Origin: JAWLHU01 sp049325315
GTDB taxonomy: Bacteria > Bacillota > Sulfobacillia > Symbiobacteriales > Symbiobacteriaceae
Direction: 5' to 3'
DNA length: 64,000 nt
NCBI GenBank assembly: GCA_049325315.1
Contig: JBMONB010000224.1
Coordinates: 62,001 to 126,000 of the forward strand
In this document: positions 1-8,382 of the stretch, piece by piece
Layout: every line of letters begins with the position of its first letter
Numbering within the stretch: the stretch's first letter is position 1
Made by a program: the position numbers and the translations under genes
Notes under the pieces: generated by a model
What the model was told of the DNA's origin: nothing
The model's input: the letters and a program-made list of their open reading frames with translations, nothing else
Databases searched by the model: none

Positions 1-1243
1 GCGCCCGCAGGAGGATCGAACGCACATCGCCATCGGGTGGCAAAGGGAGCTGCAGGAGTCGCTCCATCTCCCGCCGGTTGGCTGCGGCGGACAGGTAAGC
101 CCACAGGGCGATGTCGGAGGGCTCTGCCATCAACCGCGGCAGGAGGCGGTCAAAGACCGGTTGGTTAAGCCGGCGTGCAGCCTCCCGGGCCACCCAGGCC
201 TCGCTCTGGTCGGGGTGCTCCAGGTGGCTCAGAGCGAGGTCGGGCCAGCGCGGATCGCGCAAGATGCGCATCGCCCGCGCACGCAGTTCGCTCACGATAT
301 CGGTGGGCCACGGGTGATCCGGTTCCTCGACCCACTGGAGCAGATTCGAGACGGTAAGAAACTCGCAGAGGCGCGAGGCCCGAGACTCCACCGCCCTCAC
401 CCACCGCAGGCTGGCCAGTGGCCCCTGCTCGTAAGAATCAAGCCCCGGTGCCGGCCCCGCCTCTACCAACCCGTTCAGAATCCGCCGCGCCCCTTCCAGC
501 AGAGCGTCATCGGGTGTCGGAACGTCCAGCGCCTGGTCCAGCCGGCAGTGTGCGGCGATAGAGTAAGCCAGCAGGTTGTCATCCACCGTATTGGCACAGC
601 CATACCGGAGAAGCCAGGCCCGCACATCTTCCCGGTCTGCATGCTTAACCAGCCGCTCCACCAGATGCACCTTGCCCCAGCTCTTCACCTGCTGCGCCAG
701 CGCCAGCCAGACCGGCACCGGGTCCACCAGAATATTCCCCATGGCCACCGCCGCAAAGAGCGTAAACTCCTCGTGCCGCCCGAAGGTGCGCAGCAAATCA
801 AGGTCCGCTTCCTGCCGGTACAAACCCAGCAGCGCGATACAGAGCTTCGCAACCTCCCGCCAGTGGGTAACAACCAGGAGCCGCCGAAGCTCCGGGTAAA
901 GAGTCGCCTGGTGAATCCGCTCATCGTCGCGCACCGCCGACAAGAGCGGGTCGATCAGCCGAATACACCGCCGCCCCCGCACAAGGACCTCCAACTGCCG
1001 CCGGGAACGAGCGGTAGGCCGCAGCGACAACTCCACCAACGCCTCCACAATCCCGCTGACATCCTCAACCCGAGGCTGCAAAAAGACCGGCTGGTTCGTA
1101 AGCGAATCCGCCGCCCCCGGCGCCAGTCGCCGGGCATCTGGCGTAAACCCATCGTCCGGCAGGGAATCCCCACCCGGCAACAACCCCGGCCCGTCTACCC
1201 GGAGATGCGCCCGAATATGCTCATAGATAGATGAGATGGCCAA
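1..1243 (-). CDS. Unrecognised protein, 3' part missing at window edge
   Basis: A minus-strand frame stays open from about 1243 to the left window edge, giving about 414 visible residues. The translation reads like real protein, with leucine-rich amphipathic helices and many Trp/Arg pairs, for example VPVWLALAQQVKSWGKVHLV. The whole frame looks alpha-helical and could be a HEAT-like solenoid. The likely start is TTG at 1241-1243, seven bases after an AAGGGGGTG ribosome binding site (first residues MAISSIYEH). No catalytic motif, signal peptide or membrane segment was seen. The family is not recognised. The plus-strand frame over the same bases (161-1234) is Pro/Arg/Gln-rich and looks like its antisense shadow. 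Confidence 0.6.
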   Translation of the reverse strand, partial: MAISSIYEHIRAHLRVDGPGLLPGGDSLPDDGFTPDARRLAPGAADSLTNQPVFLQPRVEDVSGIVEALVELSLRPTARSRRQLEVLVRGRRCIRLIDPLLSAVRDDERIHQATLYPELRRLLVVTHWREVAKLCIALLGLYRQEADLDLLRTFGRHEEFTLFAAVAMGNILVDPVPVWLALAQQVKSWGKVHLVERLVKHADREDVRAWLLRYGCANTVDDNLLAYSIAAHCRLDQALDVPTPDDALLEGARRILNGLVEAGPAPGLDSYEQGPLASLRWVRAVESRASRLCEFLTVSNLLQWVEEPDHPWPTDIVSELRARAMRILRDPRWPDLALSHLEHPDQSEAWVAREAARRLNQPVFDRLLPRLMAEPSDIALWAYLSAAANRREMERLLQLPLPPDGDVRSILLRA

Positions 1244-1334
1244 ACGGTACGCACCCCCTTAGGTCCAGGTAGGGAACGCCCGGTCCCCCCAAAAAAGCCG
1301 CCATGGAGTAGCCAGGTAAAAGAGAGGAAAGCGA

Positions 1335-1587
1335 GGCCCTGTTGCGGCGCCAAGCGGAGGGAGCCGGGACCCCCGCCGCGGCATTAGCGCCGGAGCCTAC
1401 GGGCGGTAGGCCCACCAGACTGCAGCCGAAATCGGCGGTGCGCTGCCCGGTAACAGGGCGAGAAGACGGTTTCCGATTTCGGCGCCCCAAAAAGGGCGGC
1501 CGTACCCGCCCGTAAGCGACAAGCGTAGCCGCAAGGGGAGTCCCCGACCGCAGCAGCCCACAAATAAGGCAGAGCCGCAACAGGGCC
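1335..1587. repeat. Large imperfect inverted repeat, possible structured element
   Basis: This fills most of the gene-free stretch 1244-1610. The outer arms are a perfect 14-bp inverted repeat (GGCCCTGTTGCGGC at 1335-1348, complement at 1574-1587). The inner arms are a perfect 11-bp repeat (GCCGAAATCGG at 1425-1435, complement at 1473-1483). Between them, two more blocks match in the same order on both arms: a GGGACyCCC block and a TACGGGCGG block. It looks like a diverged inverted duplication of about 100 bp around a 37-bp centre. No gene or known RNA family was recognised in it. Confidence 0.6.
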
Positions 1588-1610
1588 GTCACCTAACCCG
1601 TCACCAACAA

Positions 1611-2777
1611 CTACCCCAACAGTTTAACCGCAGCCCGACCCATAATTTCCATGCCGAGCGACAGCGCCCCCTCGTCGATGGTGAACCGCGGGTGATGGTG
1701 CTCCCAGACGGCCCCCGCCTCTGCATTCCGGCATCCGACGAACATGAAAGCCCCGGGCACCTTCTGGGTATAGTAGGCAAAGTCCTCGCCGCCCATAATG
1801 GGGGTCTGCGGCCGGACATTCTCCGCGCCCAGCGCCTCCCCTGCTGCGGCCCGCAGCACATCCGCCACCTCGGGATTGTTCAGCACCGCCGGGTAGCCCC
1901 AGGTGTACTTCAGTTCCACCGTGGCCCCGTACATGGCGCAGGTGGATTCCAGCGTCCGCTTAATCTCGTCGTGGACCTGCTGCCGGACATCGGCGTGGAA
2001 GGTCCGGACCGTGCCCTTGATCTCCGCTGTGTCAGCGATGATATTAAAGGTCGTTCCTGCATGAATCGAGCCCACGGTGAGAACGGCCGGCTTGGTGGGA
2101 TCCACCTTTCGGGCGACCACGGTCTGCAGGTTCATTACAGCATTGCAGGCGACCATGACGGCATCGATGGTCTGATGCGGCGATGCCCCGTGCCCGCCGC
2201 GGCCGGTCAGGACCGCCGTAAAGCTGTCTGAGTTGGCCATCATCGGGCCGTTGCAGATGGTGGCGATGCCAGTGGGCAGGTCGCTGATCAAGTGCAGGCC
2301 AATGCAGGCGTCCACGTCATCGAGCACGCCGGCTTCCACGAAGGCCTTGGCCCCACCAGGCGCCAGCTCCTCGGCAGGCTGGAAGAGGAGCTTGATCCGT
2401 CCGGCGAAGTCCCGGTTCTGGCTGAAGAAGCGGCTGAGGCCCAGCAGAATGGCGGTGTGTCCATCGTGGCCACAGGCGTGCATGGCGCCGGGGCGGGTCG
2501 ACTTGAACTCGAACTCGTTGGCCTCCATAATCGGAAGGGCGTCAATATCCGCCCGGAGGGCAATGGTCTTGCCCGGACGCCGCCCTTCGATCACGCCGAC
2601 CAGACCGGTCGGAGTGGGACGGGTGTAGGCGATATTCCACTCCTCCATCTTGCGGGCGAGCCATTCCGTGGTCTCGTACTCCTGAAAGCTGATCTCGGGG
2701 TTTGCATGGAGGTAGCGGCGCCATTCCGTAAGATCTCGGGCCCACTCACGGGCCGCGGTTGTGAGTTGTGTCTGCAT
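1611..2777 (-). CDS. M20 family metal-dependent amidohydrolase
   Basis: This is a predicted cytoplasmic amidohydrolase of 388 aa, of the N-acyl-amino-acid / IAA-amino-acid / hippurate hydrolase type (peptidase M20D). It would cleave an N-acyl group from an amino acid using a di-metal centre. Visible motifs are RADIDALP at about 75-82, the HACGHDGH metal site with Cys102 and His104, the catalytic EE pair at 136-137, GLHL near 161, and a late GGEDFAYY motif. The start is ATG at 2775-2777 because AGAGGAGGCGAC lies just upstream; the frame continues further upstream without another good ribosome binding site. The acyl substrate cannot be told from sequence. It is divergent from the polyprenyl synthase gene. 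Confidence 0.9.
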   Translation of the reverse strand: MQTQLTTAAREWARDLTEWRRYLHANPEISFQEYETTEWLARKMEEWNIAYTRPTPTGLVGVIEGRRPGKTIALRADIDALPIMEANEFEFKSTRPGAMHACGHDGHTAILLGLSRFFSQNRDFAGRIKLLFQPAEELAPGGAKAFVEAGVLDDVDACIGLHLISDLPTGIATICNGPMMANSDSFTAVLTGRGGHGASPHQTIDAVMVACNAVMNLQTVVARKVDPTKPAVLTVGSIHAGTTFNIIADTAEIKGTVRTFHADVRQQVHDEIKRTLESTCAMYGATVELKYTWGYPAVLNNPEVADVLRAAAGEALGAENVRPQTPIMGGEDFAYYTQKVPGAFMFVGCRNAEAGAVWEHHHPRFTIDEGALSLGMEIMGRAAVKLLG

Positions 2778-2815
2778 CAATTGTCGCCTCCTCTGCCAGA
2801 TTCGGACCACTAGGT

Positions 2816-2827
2816 GATTCGTGAATC
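2816..2827. promoter_or_regulatory. Short palindrome in divergent promoter region
   Basis: GATTC-GT-GAATC is a perfect 5-bp-arm palindrome between the divergent M20 and polyprenyl synthase genes. It could be an operator for either gene, but it is short and no cognate regulator is next to it. Confidence 0.25.
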
Positions 2828-2897
2828 GACCGGAGGTCCCCTTGTTAGTAAGTATCGCGACGAGCACGTTATACTAGATAGTCGTAGCCTTAACGGC

Positions 2898-2925
2898 TTG
2901 CCAAGGCTCCCTTTCATGGTACAAT
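2898..2925 (+). promoter_or_regulatory. Sigma-A-type promoter for polyprenyl synthase
   Basis: TTGCCA (2898-2903) and TACAAT (2920-2925) are separated by 16 bp. The promoter lies about 90 bp before the likely GTG start of the polyprenyl synthase and probably also serves rex. Confidence 0.6.
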
Positions 2926-3016
2926 AGGAATGGCGTCACATGCCATTCGTGGGGTATGGTGGCGCTCCCGGCATTCCCCGCTAGGGCCTTTTACCTTCAA
3001 CAAAGCAGGTGATCAG

Positions 3017-4012
3017 GTGAGTTCGCAACCGCTCGCCGGCGGTCTGAAGACGCTGGATGTGTTCTCCTCCATCGCCGCGGACTTGCGGCAGGTGGAAGCC
3101 GCGATCGAAGAGGCGCTGGCGACTCGCGACACGATGCTTAGCGAGGTCTCCACCCATCTGCTCCGGGCAGGCGGAAAGCGGATTCGGCCCGCCCTGGTAA
3201 TTCTCGCGAGCAAGTTCCCTGGTGTAGGGCTTGACCGGACGGTTCCGGTCGCTGTTGCCGTGGAACTGATCCACATGGCGACGCTTGTCCATGACGATGT
3301 GGTGGACAACGCCACGCTGCGCCGGGGGCGTCCGACCGTTAACGCCAAGTGGTCCAACCAGGTTTCGGTACTGACCGGCGACTACCTATTCGCCAAGTCG
3401 TTCTCCATTCTCGCCCAGACCGGCAGCCCCCGGGTCGTGCAGATCATGGCCGATACGGTCTATGAGATGAGCCGCGGCGAGTTGGCACAGATCGCTTCAT
3501 ACTTCCAGCTCGATCAGACCGAGGCGGATTATTATGAGCGGATCGCACAGAAGACAGGCTATCTGATCGCCGAATGTTGTCGCCTGGGCGGCGTCGTCGC
3601 CGGCGTCAGTGAACCGGAGATTCAGGCGCTTTACGACTATGGCATGGGCGTCGGCCTTAGCTTCCAGATTGCCGATGACCTGCTGGACTTCTACGGCAGC
3701 GCCGCCACGGTGGGCAAACCCGTCTGTGGCGACCTGAAGATCGGGATTCTGACCCTACCCGTCATCCACGCTCTCCAACATTCACAGCACAGCGACGAAC
3801 TCCGGGCGATTATTGCCGCCCAGAACATCACAGACGATGATGTTCGCCGGGTCAAGGAGATCCTCGAGGCGGCAGGGTCCTTTACCTATGCGCGTCACAA
3901 GGCGGATGAGCACCTCGCCCGTGCGGTCGAGGCGCTGAATCGTGTGCCGAACCTGGCGACCCGCACTGCGCTTCACACCCTGGCCGACTTCGTGATCAAT
4001 CGGCAGTTCTAA
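3017..4012 (+). CDS. Polyprenyl diphosphate synthase (HepT/IspB-type)
   Basis: This all-trans polyprenyl diphosphate synthase of about 331 aa condenses isopentenyl diphosphate units to make the side chain of menaquinone. Family landmarks are GGKRIRP near residue 52, the first aspartate-rich motif HDDVVD (Asp93, Asp94, Asp97) followed by RRGRPT, and the second, ADDLLD (Asp220, Asp221, Asp224). GTG at 3017 is preferred over an in-frame upstream start at 2930 because AGCAGGTGATC precedes it and conserved sequence begins soon after. It is probably co-transcribed with rex 36 bp downstream, which makes sense if quinone supply is tied to redox state. Chain length cannot be predicted with confidence. 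Confidence 0.88.
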   Translation: MSSQPLAGGLKTLDVFSSIAADLRQVEAAIEEALATRDTMLSEVSTHLLRAGGKRIRPALVILASKFPGVGLDRTVPVAVAVELIHMATLVHDDVVDNATLRRGRPTVNAKWSNQVSVLTGDYLFAKSFSILAQTGSPRVVQIMADTVYEMSRGELAQIASYFQLDQTEADYYERIAQKTGYLIAECCRLGGVVAGVSEPEIQALYDYGMGVGLSFQIADDLLDFYGSAATVGKPVCGDLKIGILTLPVIHALQHSQHSDELRAIIAAQNITDDDVRRVKEILEAAGSFTYARHKADEHLARAVEALNRVPNLATRTALHTLADFVINRQF

Positions 4013-4048
4013 GCAGGGGTAAACCCCTCGCCCTCAGGAGGAACTGGC

Positions 4049-4690
4049 ATGCGCAAGACCAAGATTCCCGAAGCAGCGATCAAGCGGTTGCCCGTGTATC
4101 TAAGGGTCCTCGAAGAGATGGCAGCAGCGGACATTCCCATCATCTCGTCGGCGGAACTGGCCGATAAGACCGGGTTCTCGCCCGAACAGATTCGGAAGGA
4201 TCTCGCCTACTTCGGCGCTTTTGGCACGCGTGGTGTCGGTTACGATACGGCCATGTTGAGTCGCCGGATCTCCCGTATCTTGGGCCTTCACCAGGGCGTT
4301 AAGGCGGCTCTGGTCGGTGCCGGTCACCTGGGCTATGCCCTGGCCCGGTATTCCATTTCCCGCCATAAGGACATTCGCATCTCAGCGATCTTCGACGTCG
4401 ATGCCGAAAAGGTGGGCACGGATATCATGGGGGTCACCATTCACCCCATGGAAGATCTGGTCACCATCTGTCGGGATCAGGGCATCAAGATCGGCATTAT
4501 CACGGTGCCGGCTTCCGAGGCACAGTCCGCGGCCGAGCGGCTTCAGCAGGGCGGGGTGGAGGCGATTCTCAACTTCGCTCCGGCCAAGATCAAACTCGAG
4601 CATGTCTTTGTGCAGAACATCGATCTGACAATCGAGTTGCAGAGCCTTGCTTACTACACCTCGGCCAGCGAGGAAGAGGCAGGTACTTAG
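4049..4690 (+). CDS. rex: Redox-sensing transcriptional repressor Rex
   Basis: Rex (213 aa) is a homodimeric repressor that senses the NADH/NAD+ ratio and releases DNA when NADH is high. An N-terminal winged helix (about 1-80, with FSPEQIRKDLAYFG as the recognition region) is followed by a Rossmann fold with the GAGHLG nucleotide motif at about 90-95. The C-terminal domain-swap helix is present (LQSLAYYTS). Length is normal. ATG at 4049 follows CAGGAGGAACTGGC. It sits behind a polyprenyl synthase and is followed by a strong terminator. Confidence 0.95.
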   Translation: MRKTKIPEAAIKRLPVYLRVLEEMAAADIPIISSAELADKTGFSPEQIRKDLAYFGAFGTRGVGYDTAMLSRRISRILGLHQGVKAALVGAGHLGYALARYSISRHKDIRISAIFDVDAEKVGTDIMGVTIHPMEDLVTICRDQGIKIGIITVPASEAQSAAERLQQGGVEAILNFAPAKIKLEHVFVQNIDLTIELQSLAYYTSASEEEAGT

Positions 4691-4697
4691 CAGCAAA

Positions 4698-4735
4698 AAC
4701 GGCGCCCACAAGCGGGGCGCCGTTGAACTTTTTTC
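4698..4735 (+). terminator. Rho-independent terminator after rex
   Basis: A 10-bp stem AACGGCGCCC / GGGCGCCGTT (4698-4707, 4715-4724) with a short loop is followed by a six- or seven-T run at 4729-4735. Confidence 0.85.
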
Positions 4736-4943
4736 TGGGCAGCGCCGTCTATAGTGAGAAGCGGCTTTGCATGGTATCATAAGGAAGAGGTAAGTTACGA
4801 ACCACGCAGGGGACGCCCACTGATCTTCCACGCCGGTAGATCGTGGGGTTTCTTGCACACCAGCAGGGAGGTGACCGGCCGTTAACCTGGCGAGCATTGG
4901 GCTGCGCACTCTCTGGGACTATGTCCGCACCCTTCTTGACATC

Positions 4944-5720
4944 ATGCTTGTTGCCTACATTTTGTACAGGCTCTTCTCGCTGATTCGGGGAACCCGAGCG
5001 GTTCCCTTGATTAACGGGGTCTTTACGCTCGTGGTCGCCTATCTGGCGGCGCGATTCCTTCGGTTCTATACCATCCAGTTCATCCTGGAGAACGCCTTTA
5101 TCGCAGCCTCTGTGGCCATTCCGATCATCTTCCAGCCGGAGTTGCGCCGTGCCCTGGAGCACCTGGGGCGTGGCCGCCTTCTCCCCACAACCCGCATGAA
5201 GGCAGATGAGTTCAGCGGGGAGGATCTGACCCGGCTGATTGACCAGGTGGTACGGGCCACGGAGATTCTCGGGCGCACGAAGACGGGCGCCCTGATCGTC
5301 ATTGAGCGCGAAACCGGTCTGGGTGAGTACATTGACTCAGGGATCAAACTGGATGCGCTGGTGACCTGGGAGTTGCTCACCAATGTCTTTGTGGAAAAGA
5401 CTCCGCTGCACGACGGTGCTGCAATCATCCGGCAGGGCCGGGTAGCGGCCGCCGCCTGTTGGCTGCCCCTGGCTGAGGCCTCCGTGCTCGCCCACGAACT
5501 GGGCACCCGCCACCGGGCCGGCGTGGGCGTCACCGAGCAGTCGGACGCTGTCACGGTTATCGTCTCGGAGGAGACGGGGACCATCTCGGTCGCCCACCAG
5601 GGGAAGCTGACCCGTCATCTGGACGACAAGATGCTGCGGGACATGCTCACCACCCTGCTTGACGCAGGTAAGAAGCCCCCCACAGGGCGCAGCCTCTTCA
5701 ACTGGGGGACCGCCTCATGA
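4944..5720 (+). CDS. cdaA: Diadenylate cyclase CdaA (DAC domain)
   Basis: This membrane-bound enzyme makes c-di-AMP from two ATP. The N terminus has hydrophobic segments (about 1-12, 24-40 and 50-64), then FQPELRRALE and the DAC domain with DGA at 157-159 and RHRAG at 189-193, both catalytic and ATP-binding. It is the first gene of cdaA-cdaR-glmM. ATG 4944 is the first ordinary start, yet CdaA-like sequence (LWDYVRTLLDI) and a GGGAGGTGA ribosome binding site (4867-4875) lie upstream. In that frame, back to the stop at 4872, only GTT 4881, CTG 4887 or ATT 4896 could initiate, so the true N terminus probably uses a rare codon and adds about 16-21 residues. Confidence 0.93.
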   Translation: MLVAYILYRLFSLIRGTRAVPLINGVFTLVVAYLAARFLRFYTIQFILENAFIAASVAIPIIFQPELRRALEHLGRGRLLPTTRMKADEFSGEDLTRLIDQVVRATEILGRTKTGALIVIERETGLGEYIDSGIKLDALVTWELLTNVFVEKTPLHDGAAIIRQGRVAAAACWLPLAEASVLAHELGTRHRAGVGVTEQSDAVTVIVSEETGTISVAHQGKLTRHLDDKMLRDMLTTLLDAGKKPPTGRSLFNWGTAS

Positions 5721-6982
5721 TGCAGCGGTGGGAACATCTCTTCCGGCGGGACTTCTGGCTGAAGGTGCTGGCTGTCGCCCTGTCGATCCTCCTGTGGGCA
5801 ATGGTTGTGGAGGACTACAACAAGGAGACCACGGTTCCGTTCGATGTGCCGCTCAAGGTCACACACCATCCGACCTTTGAGCTGTTCGAGGGCCGGCACG
5901 ACCTGGAGACGACGGTGGAGGTATCGGTCTCGGGACCGAGCCTCCTGGTTAACGGCCTGAAGGTGGATGAAATCGAGGCCCTGGTCGACTACCGGCAGGT
6001 CACGGAACCGAACAGGGCGCAAGATGTGCCGGTTCAGGTCAAGATGCCGGCTCGCGTCCGGGACCAGGTCAAGTACCGGGTCACCCCCTCTACGGTCTCG
6101 GTCACGCTGGTTCAGACCCGGACCGCCCATGTACCGATAACGGTGACGCCCGACGCGGGTGTAATCGCTGTCGGGGCCAGGGAGTTCCGTTACACCGCAT
6201 CGTCGGTGGAGAAGCAGATCGAGATGCGAGGCCGGACAGACTATCTAAATCTGGTGCGCGCTGCAACGATCGCCCTCGACCGGGCTGACCTGGAGCCACC
6301 GCTTGAGGCCGGTGTGCTGAAGGAGAAGACGAGGGTGGTGAGCAAGCCGGTCCAGCCGGTGGATGCGACTGCTCAGCCCGTGGAGAAGCTGCAGAAGTAC
6401 TACGCCGATGTTGCGATCACCTGGGAGGAGTTGCCCCCGGGCCGCCGGGTGCAGGTGCATCCGAGGACGCAGGGCACCCTGCCGACCGGTTTTGAGTTGG
6501 TGAGCGTCGCTGTGGACCCGGACTATATCACCCTGCGCTCTGCCAGCGTCACCGGCAGCATGCCCGAGGTCACGGTGGTGGAAACCGAGCCGGTGGACCT
6601 GACCGGCCAGAGCAAGAGCTTCACCACCACAGCCCGGATTCTGGCCCCTCCGGGCACCAGCCCGGCCGTTACGTCGGTGGGGGTGATCGTCACGATTGCT
6701 GAGACGAAGATGGAGAAGATCTTCGGCGCGCTGCCGGTGGTGATCAGAGGGCAGCCCGTCGGTTATGACGTGGAGATGCCCACACCGACCGTGCAGGTCA
6801 GGCTAACGGGCCCCTACACCCTGATGCAGCCCCTCGATGCGAGTGCGGTCGAGGTTTACGTAGACCTGCAGGGCCTGACCGAGGGCAGGCACCGGGTGCC
6901 TGTAAAGGTCACCTATCCGCCAGGTGTGCCCGAGGTGGCCGTCGATCCGGCCATTATCGAGATCCTGATCATGAACCGTTGA
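5717..6982 (+). CDS. cdaR: CdaA regulatory protein CdaR (YbbR repeats)
   Basis: CdaR (421 aa) is a membrane-anchored extracytoplasmic protein that binds CdaA and tunes its cyclase activity. One N-terminal membrane segment (FWLKVLAVALSILLWAMVV, about 13-31) is followed by an outside region with several YbbR beta-domains, visible as repeated PVTVTP / GxVxVxP-like stretches. Its start overlaps the cdaA stop by 4 bp (ATGATG at 5717), which indicates translational coupling. The cdaA-cdaR-glmM order is the conserved Firmicutes arrangement. Confidence 0.92.
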   Translation: MMQRWEHLFRRDFWLKVLAVALSILLWAMVVEDYNKETTVPFDVPLKVTHHPTFELFEGRHDLETTVEVSVSGPSLLVNGLKVDEIEALVDYRQVTEPNRAQDVPVQVKMPARVRDQVKYRVTPSTVSVTLVQTRTAHVPITVTPDAGVIAVGAREFRYTASSVEKQIEMRGRTDYLNLVRAATIALDRADLEPPLEAGVLKEKTRVVSKPVQPVDATAQPVEKLQKYYADVAITWEELPPGRRVQVHPRTQGTLPTGFELVSVAVDPDYITLRSASVTGSMPEVTVVETEPVDLTGQSKSFTTTARILAPPGTSPAVTSVGVIVTIAETKMEKIFGALPVVIRGQPVGYDVEMPTPTVQVRLTGPYTLMQPLDASAVEVYVDLQGLTEGRHRVPVKVTYPPGVPEVAVDPAIIEILIMNR

Positions 6983-7001
6983 GAAAGGGGCTCTCGTCCA
7001 C

Positions 7002-8345
7002 ATGCCCAGGATGTTTGGAACCGATGGGATCCGCGGCGTTGCAAACACGGAGGCGCTTTCCCCTGAGCTGGCCTTCGCCCTCGGGCGGGCAGCGGTAACT
7101 GTCGCCCGCAACGGCACCGGGAGGAAGGTCACGGCGGTGATCGGTCGTGACACCCGCCAGTCCGGACCGATGCTGGTGGCGGCGCTCTCGGCTGGCATCT
7201 GCTCCGCCGGCGGCGACGTGGTGGATCTTGGGGTTGTCACAACACCCACTGTCGCTTTCGTCACGACCCACCTGAAGGCTGATTTTGGCGTGATGATCTC
7301 CGCCTCACATAATCCGGCACCTGACAACGGCATCAAGTTCTTCTCGGCAGAAGGCTTCAAGCTGCCCGACGAAGCAGAGGATCGCCTGGAGGCGCTGGTT
7401 CGCACCAGCCCCGATACCATGCCCCGCCCCACCGGCGGCGAGTTGGGCACCATTCGGACCAGTGCTGAAGAGATCGAGGCCTATGTGCAGCATGTGGTCT
7501 CCACCGGCGCCCCGCTCAAGGGGCTGAAGGTGGTGGTAGACTGCGGCCACGGGGCGGCCTACCAGCTCGCGCCGGAGATTCTGCGCCGCCTGGGTGCCGA
7601 GGTTGTGGCGCTGAACGTTTCGCCCGATGGCCTGAACATCAACGACCGGTGCGGCTCGACTCATCCGGAGGAACTGCAGCGCATGGTGGTGGTGCACAAG
7701 GCGAACGCCGGCATCGCCCACGATGGTGACGCTGACCGCTGTATCGCTGTGGATGAGCGGGGCGAGTTGGTCGACGGTGACCAGATCATGGCGATTTGCG
7801 CCCTCGACGCCATGGCCCGCGGGGAACTGGCCAAGGATACGTTGGTCGCCACTGTTATGTCGAACATGGGCCTGGAGATCCTACTGAGCCAGCGCGGCAT
7901 TAAGCTGGTGCGGGCGAAGGTGGGCGACCGCTACGTGCTGGAGGAGATGCAGAAGGGTGGTTACTCCCTGGGCGGGGAGCAATCTGGTCACGTGATCTTC
8001 GGCGAACTCTCCACCACCGGCGATGGTATTCTCACCGCTGTTCAGCTGCTCTCTGTGCTGGCTCGGGGCTCCCGCCCGCTTTCGGAGCTGGCCGGTCAGA
8101 TGCAGCGGTTGCCCCAGTGGCTGGAGAACGTCCGAATCAAGAATAAGGAAGGCTGGGACGTCAACCCGGTTATCTCTGAGGCGATCAAGGGAGCCGAAGC
8201 CGCTCTGGAAGGCCAGGGCCGGATTCTGGTCCGCCCATCGGGCACCGAACCCCTGATTCGGGTGATGCTCGAGGGACCCAACCTTGAGATGATCCGCGGG
8301 ATGGCGCACCAGATCCGGGAGGTGATCCTCTCTGAGCTCCAGTGA
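7002..8345 (+). CDS. glmM: Phosphoglucosamine mutase GlmM
   Basis: GlmM (447 aa) converts glucosamine-6-phosphate to glucosamine-1-phosphate in UDP-GlcNAc synthesis. It has the N-terminal MFGTDGIRG motif, the phosphoserine loop ISASHNP with Ser102, the metal loop DGDADR near 241-246, GGEQSGH for sugar binding, and RPSGTEPLIRVM at the C-terminal phosphate site. Length is normal. It is the third gene of the cdaA operon, and its product feeds the same pathway as glmS downstream. In other Firmicutes GlmM also binds and inhibits CdaA; nothing here argues for or against that. Confidence 0.96.
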   Translation: MPRMFGTDGIRGVANTEALSPELAFALGRAAVTVARNGTGRKVTAVIGRDTRQSGPMLVAALSAGICSAGGDVVDLGVVTTPTVAFVTTHLKADFGVMISASHNPAPDNGIKFFSAEGFKLPDEAEDRLEALVRTSPDTMPRPTGGELGTIRTSAEEIEAYVQHVVSTGAPLKGLKVVVDCGHGAAYQLAPEILRRLGAEVVALNVSPDGLNINDRCGSTHPEELQRMVVVHKANAGIAHDGDADRCIAVDERGELVDGDQIMAICALDAMARGELAKDTLVATVMSNMGLEILLSQRGIKLVRAKVGDRYVLEEMQKGGYSLGGEQSGHVIFGELSTTGDGILTAVQLLSVLARGSRPLSELAGQMQRLPQWLENVRIKNKEGWDVNPVISEAIKGAEAALEGQGRILVRPSGTEPLIRVMLEGPNLEMIRGMAHQIREVILSELQ

Positions 8346-8382
8346 TAAGCCCAGGAGTTCGGACCGAAAGGTTTCTTCGGGC

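Noticed and set aside
161..1234. Long plus-strand frame of 357 codons at the left edge
   Set aside because: The product is rich in Pro, Arg, Gln and His without ordered hydrophobic pattern, and the opposite strand has a better protein with a ribosome binding site.
1221..1592. Minus-strand frame of 123 codons over the inverted repeat
   Set aside because: It has no ribosome binding site, and its sequence follows the palindrome rather than a protein pattern.
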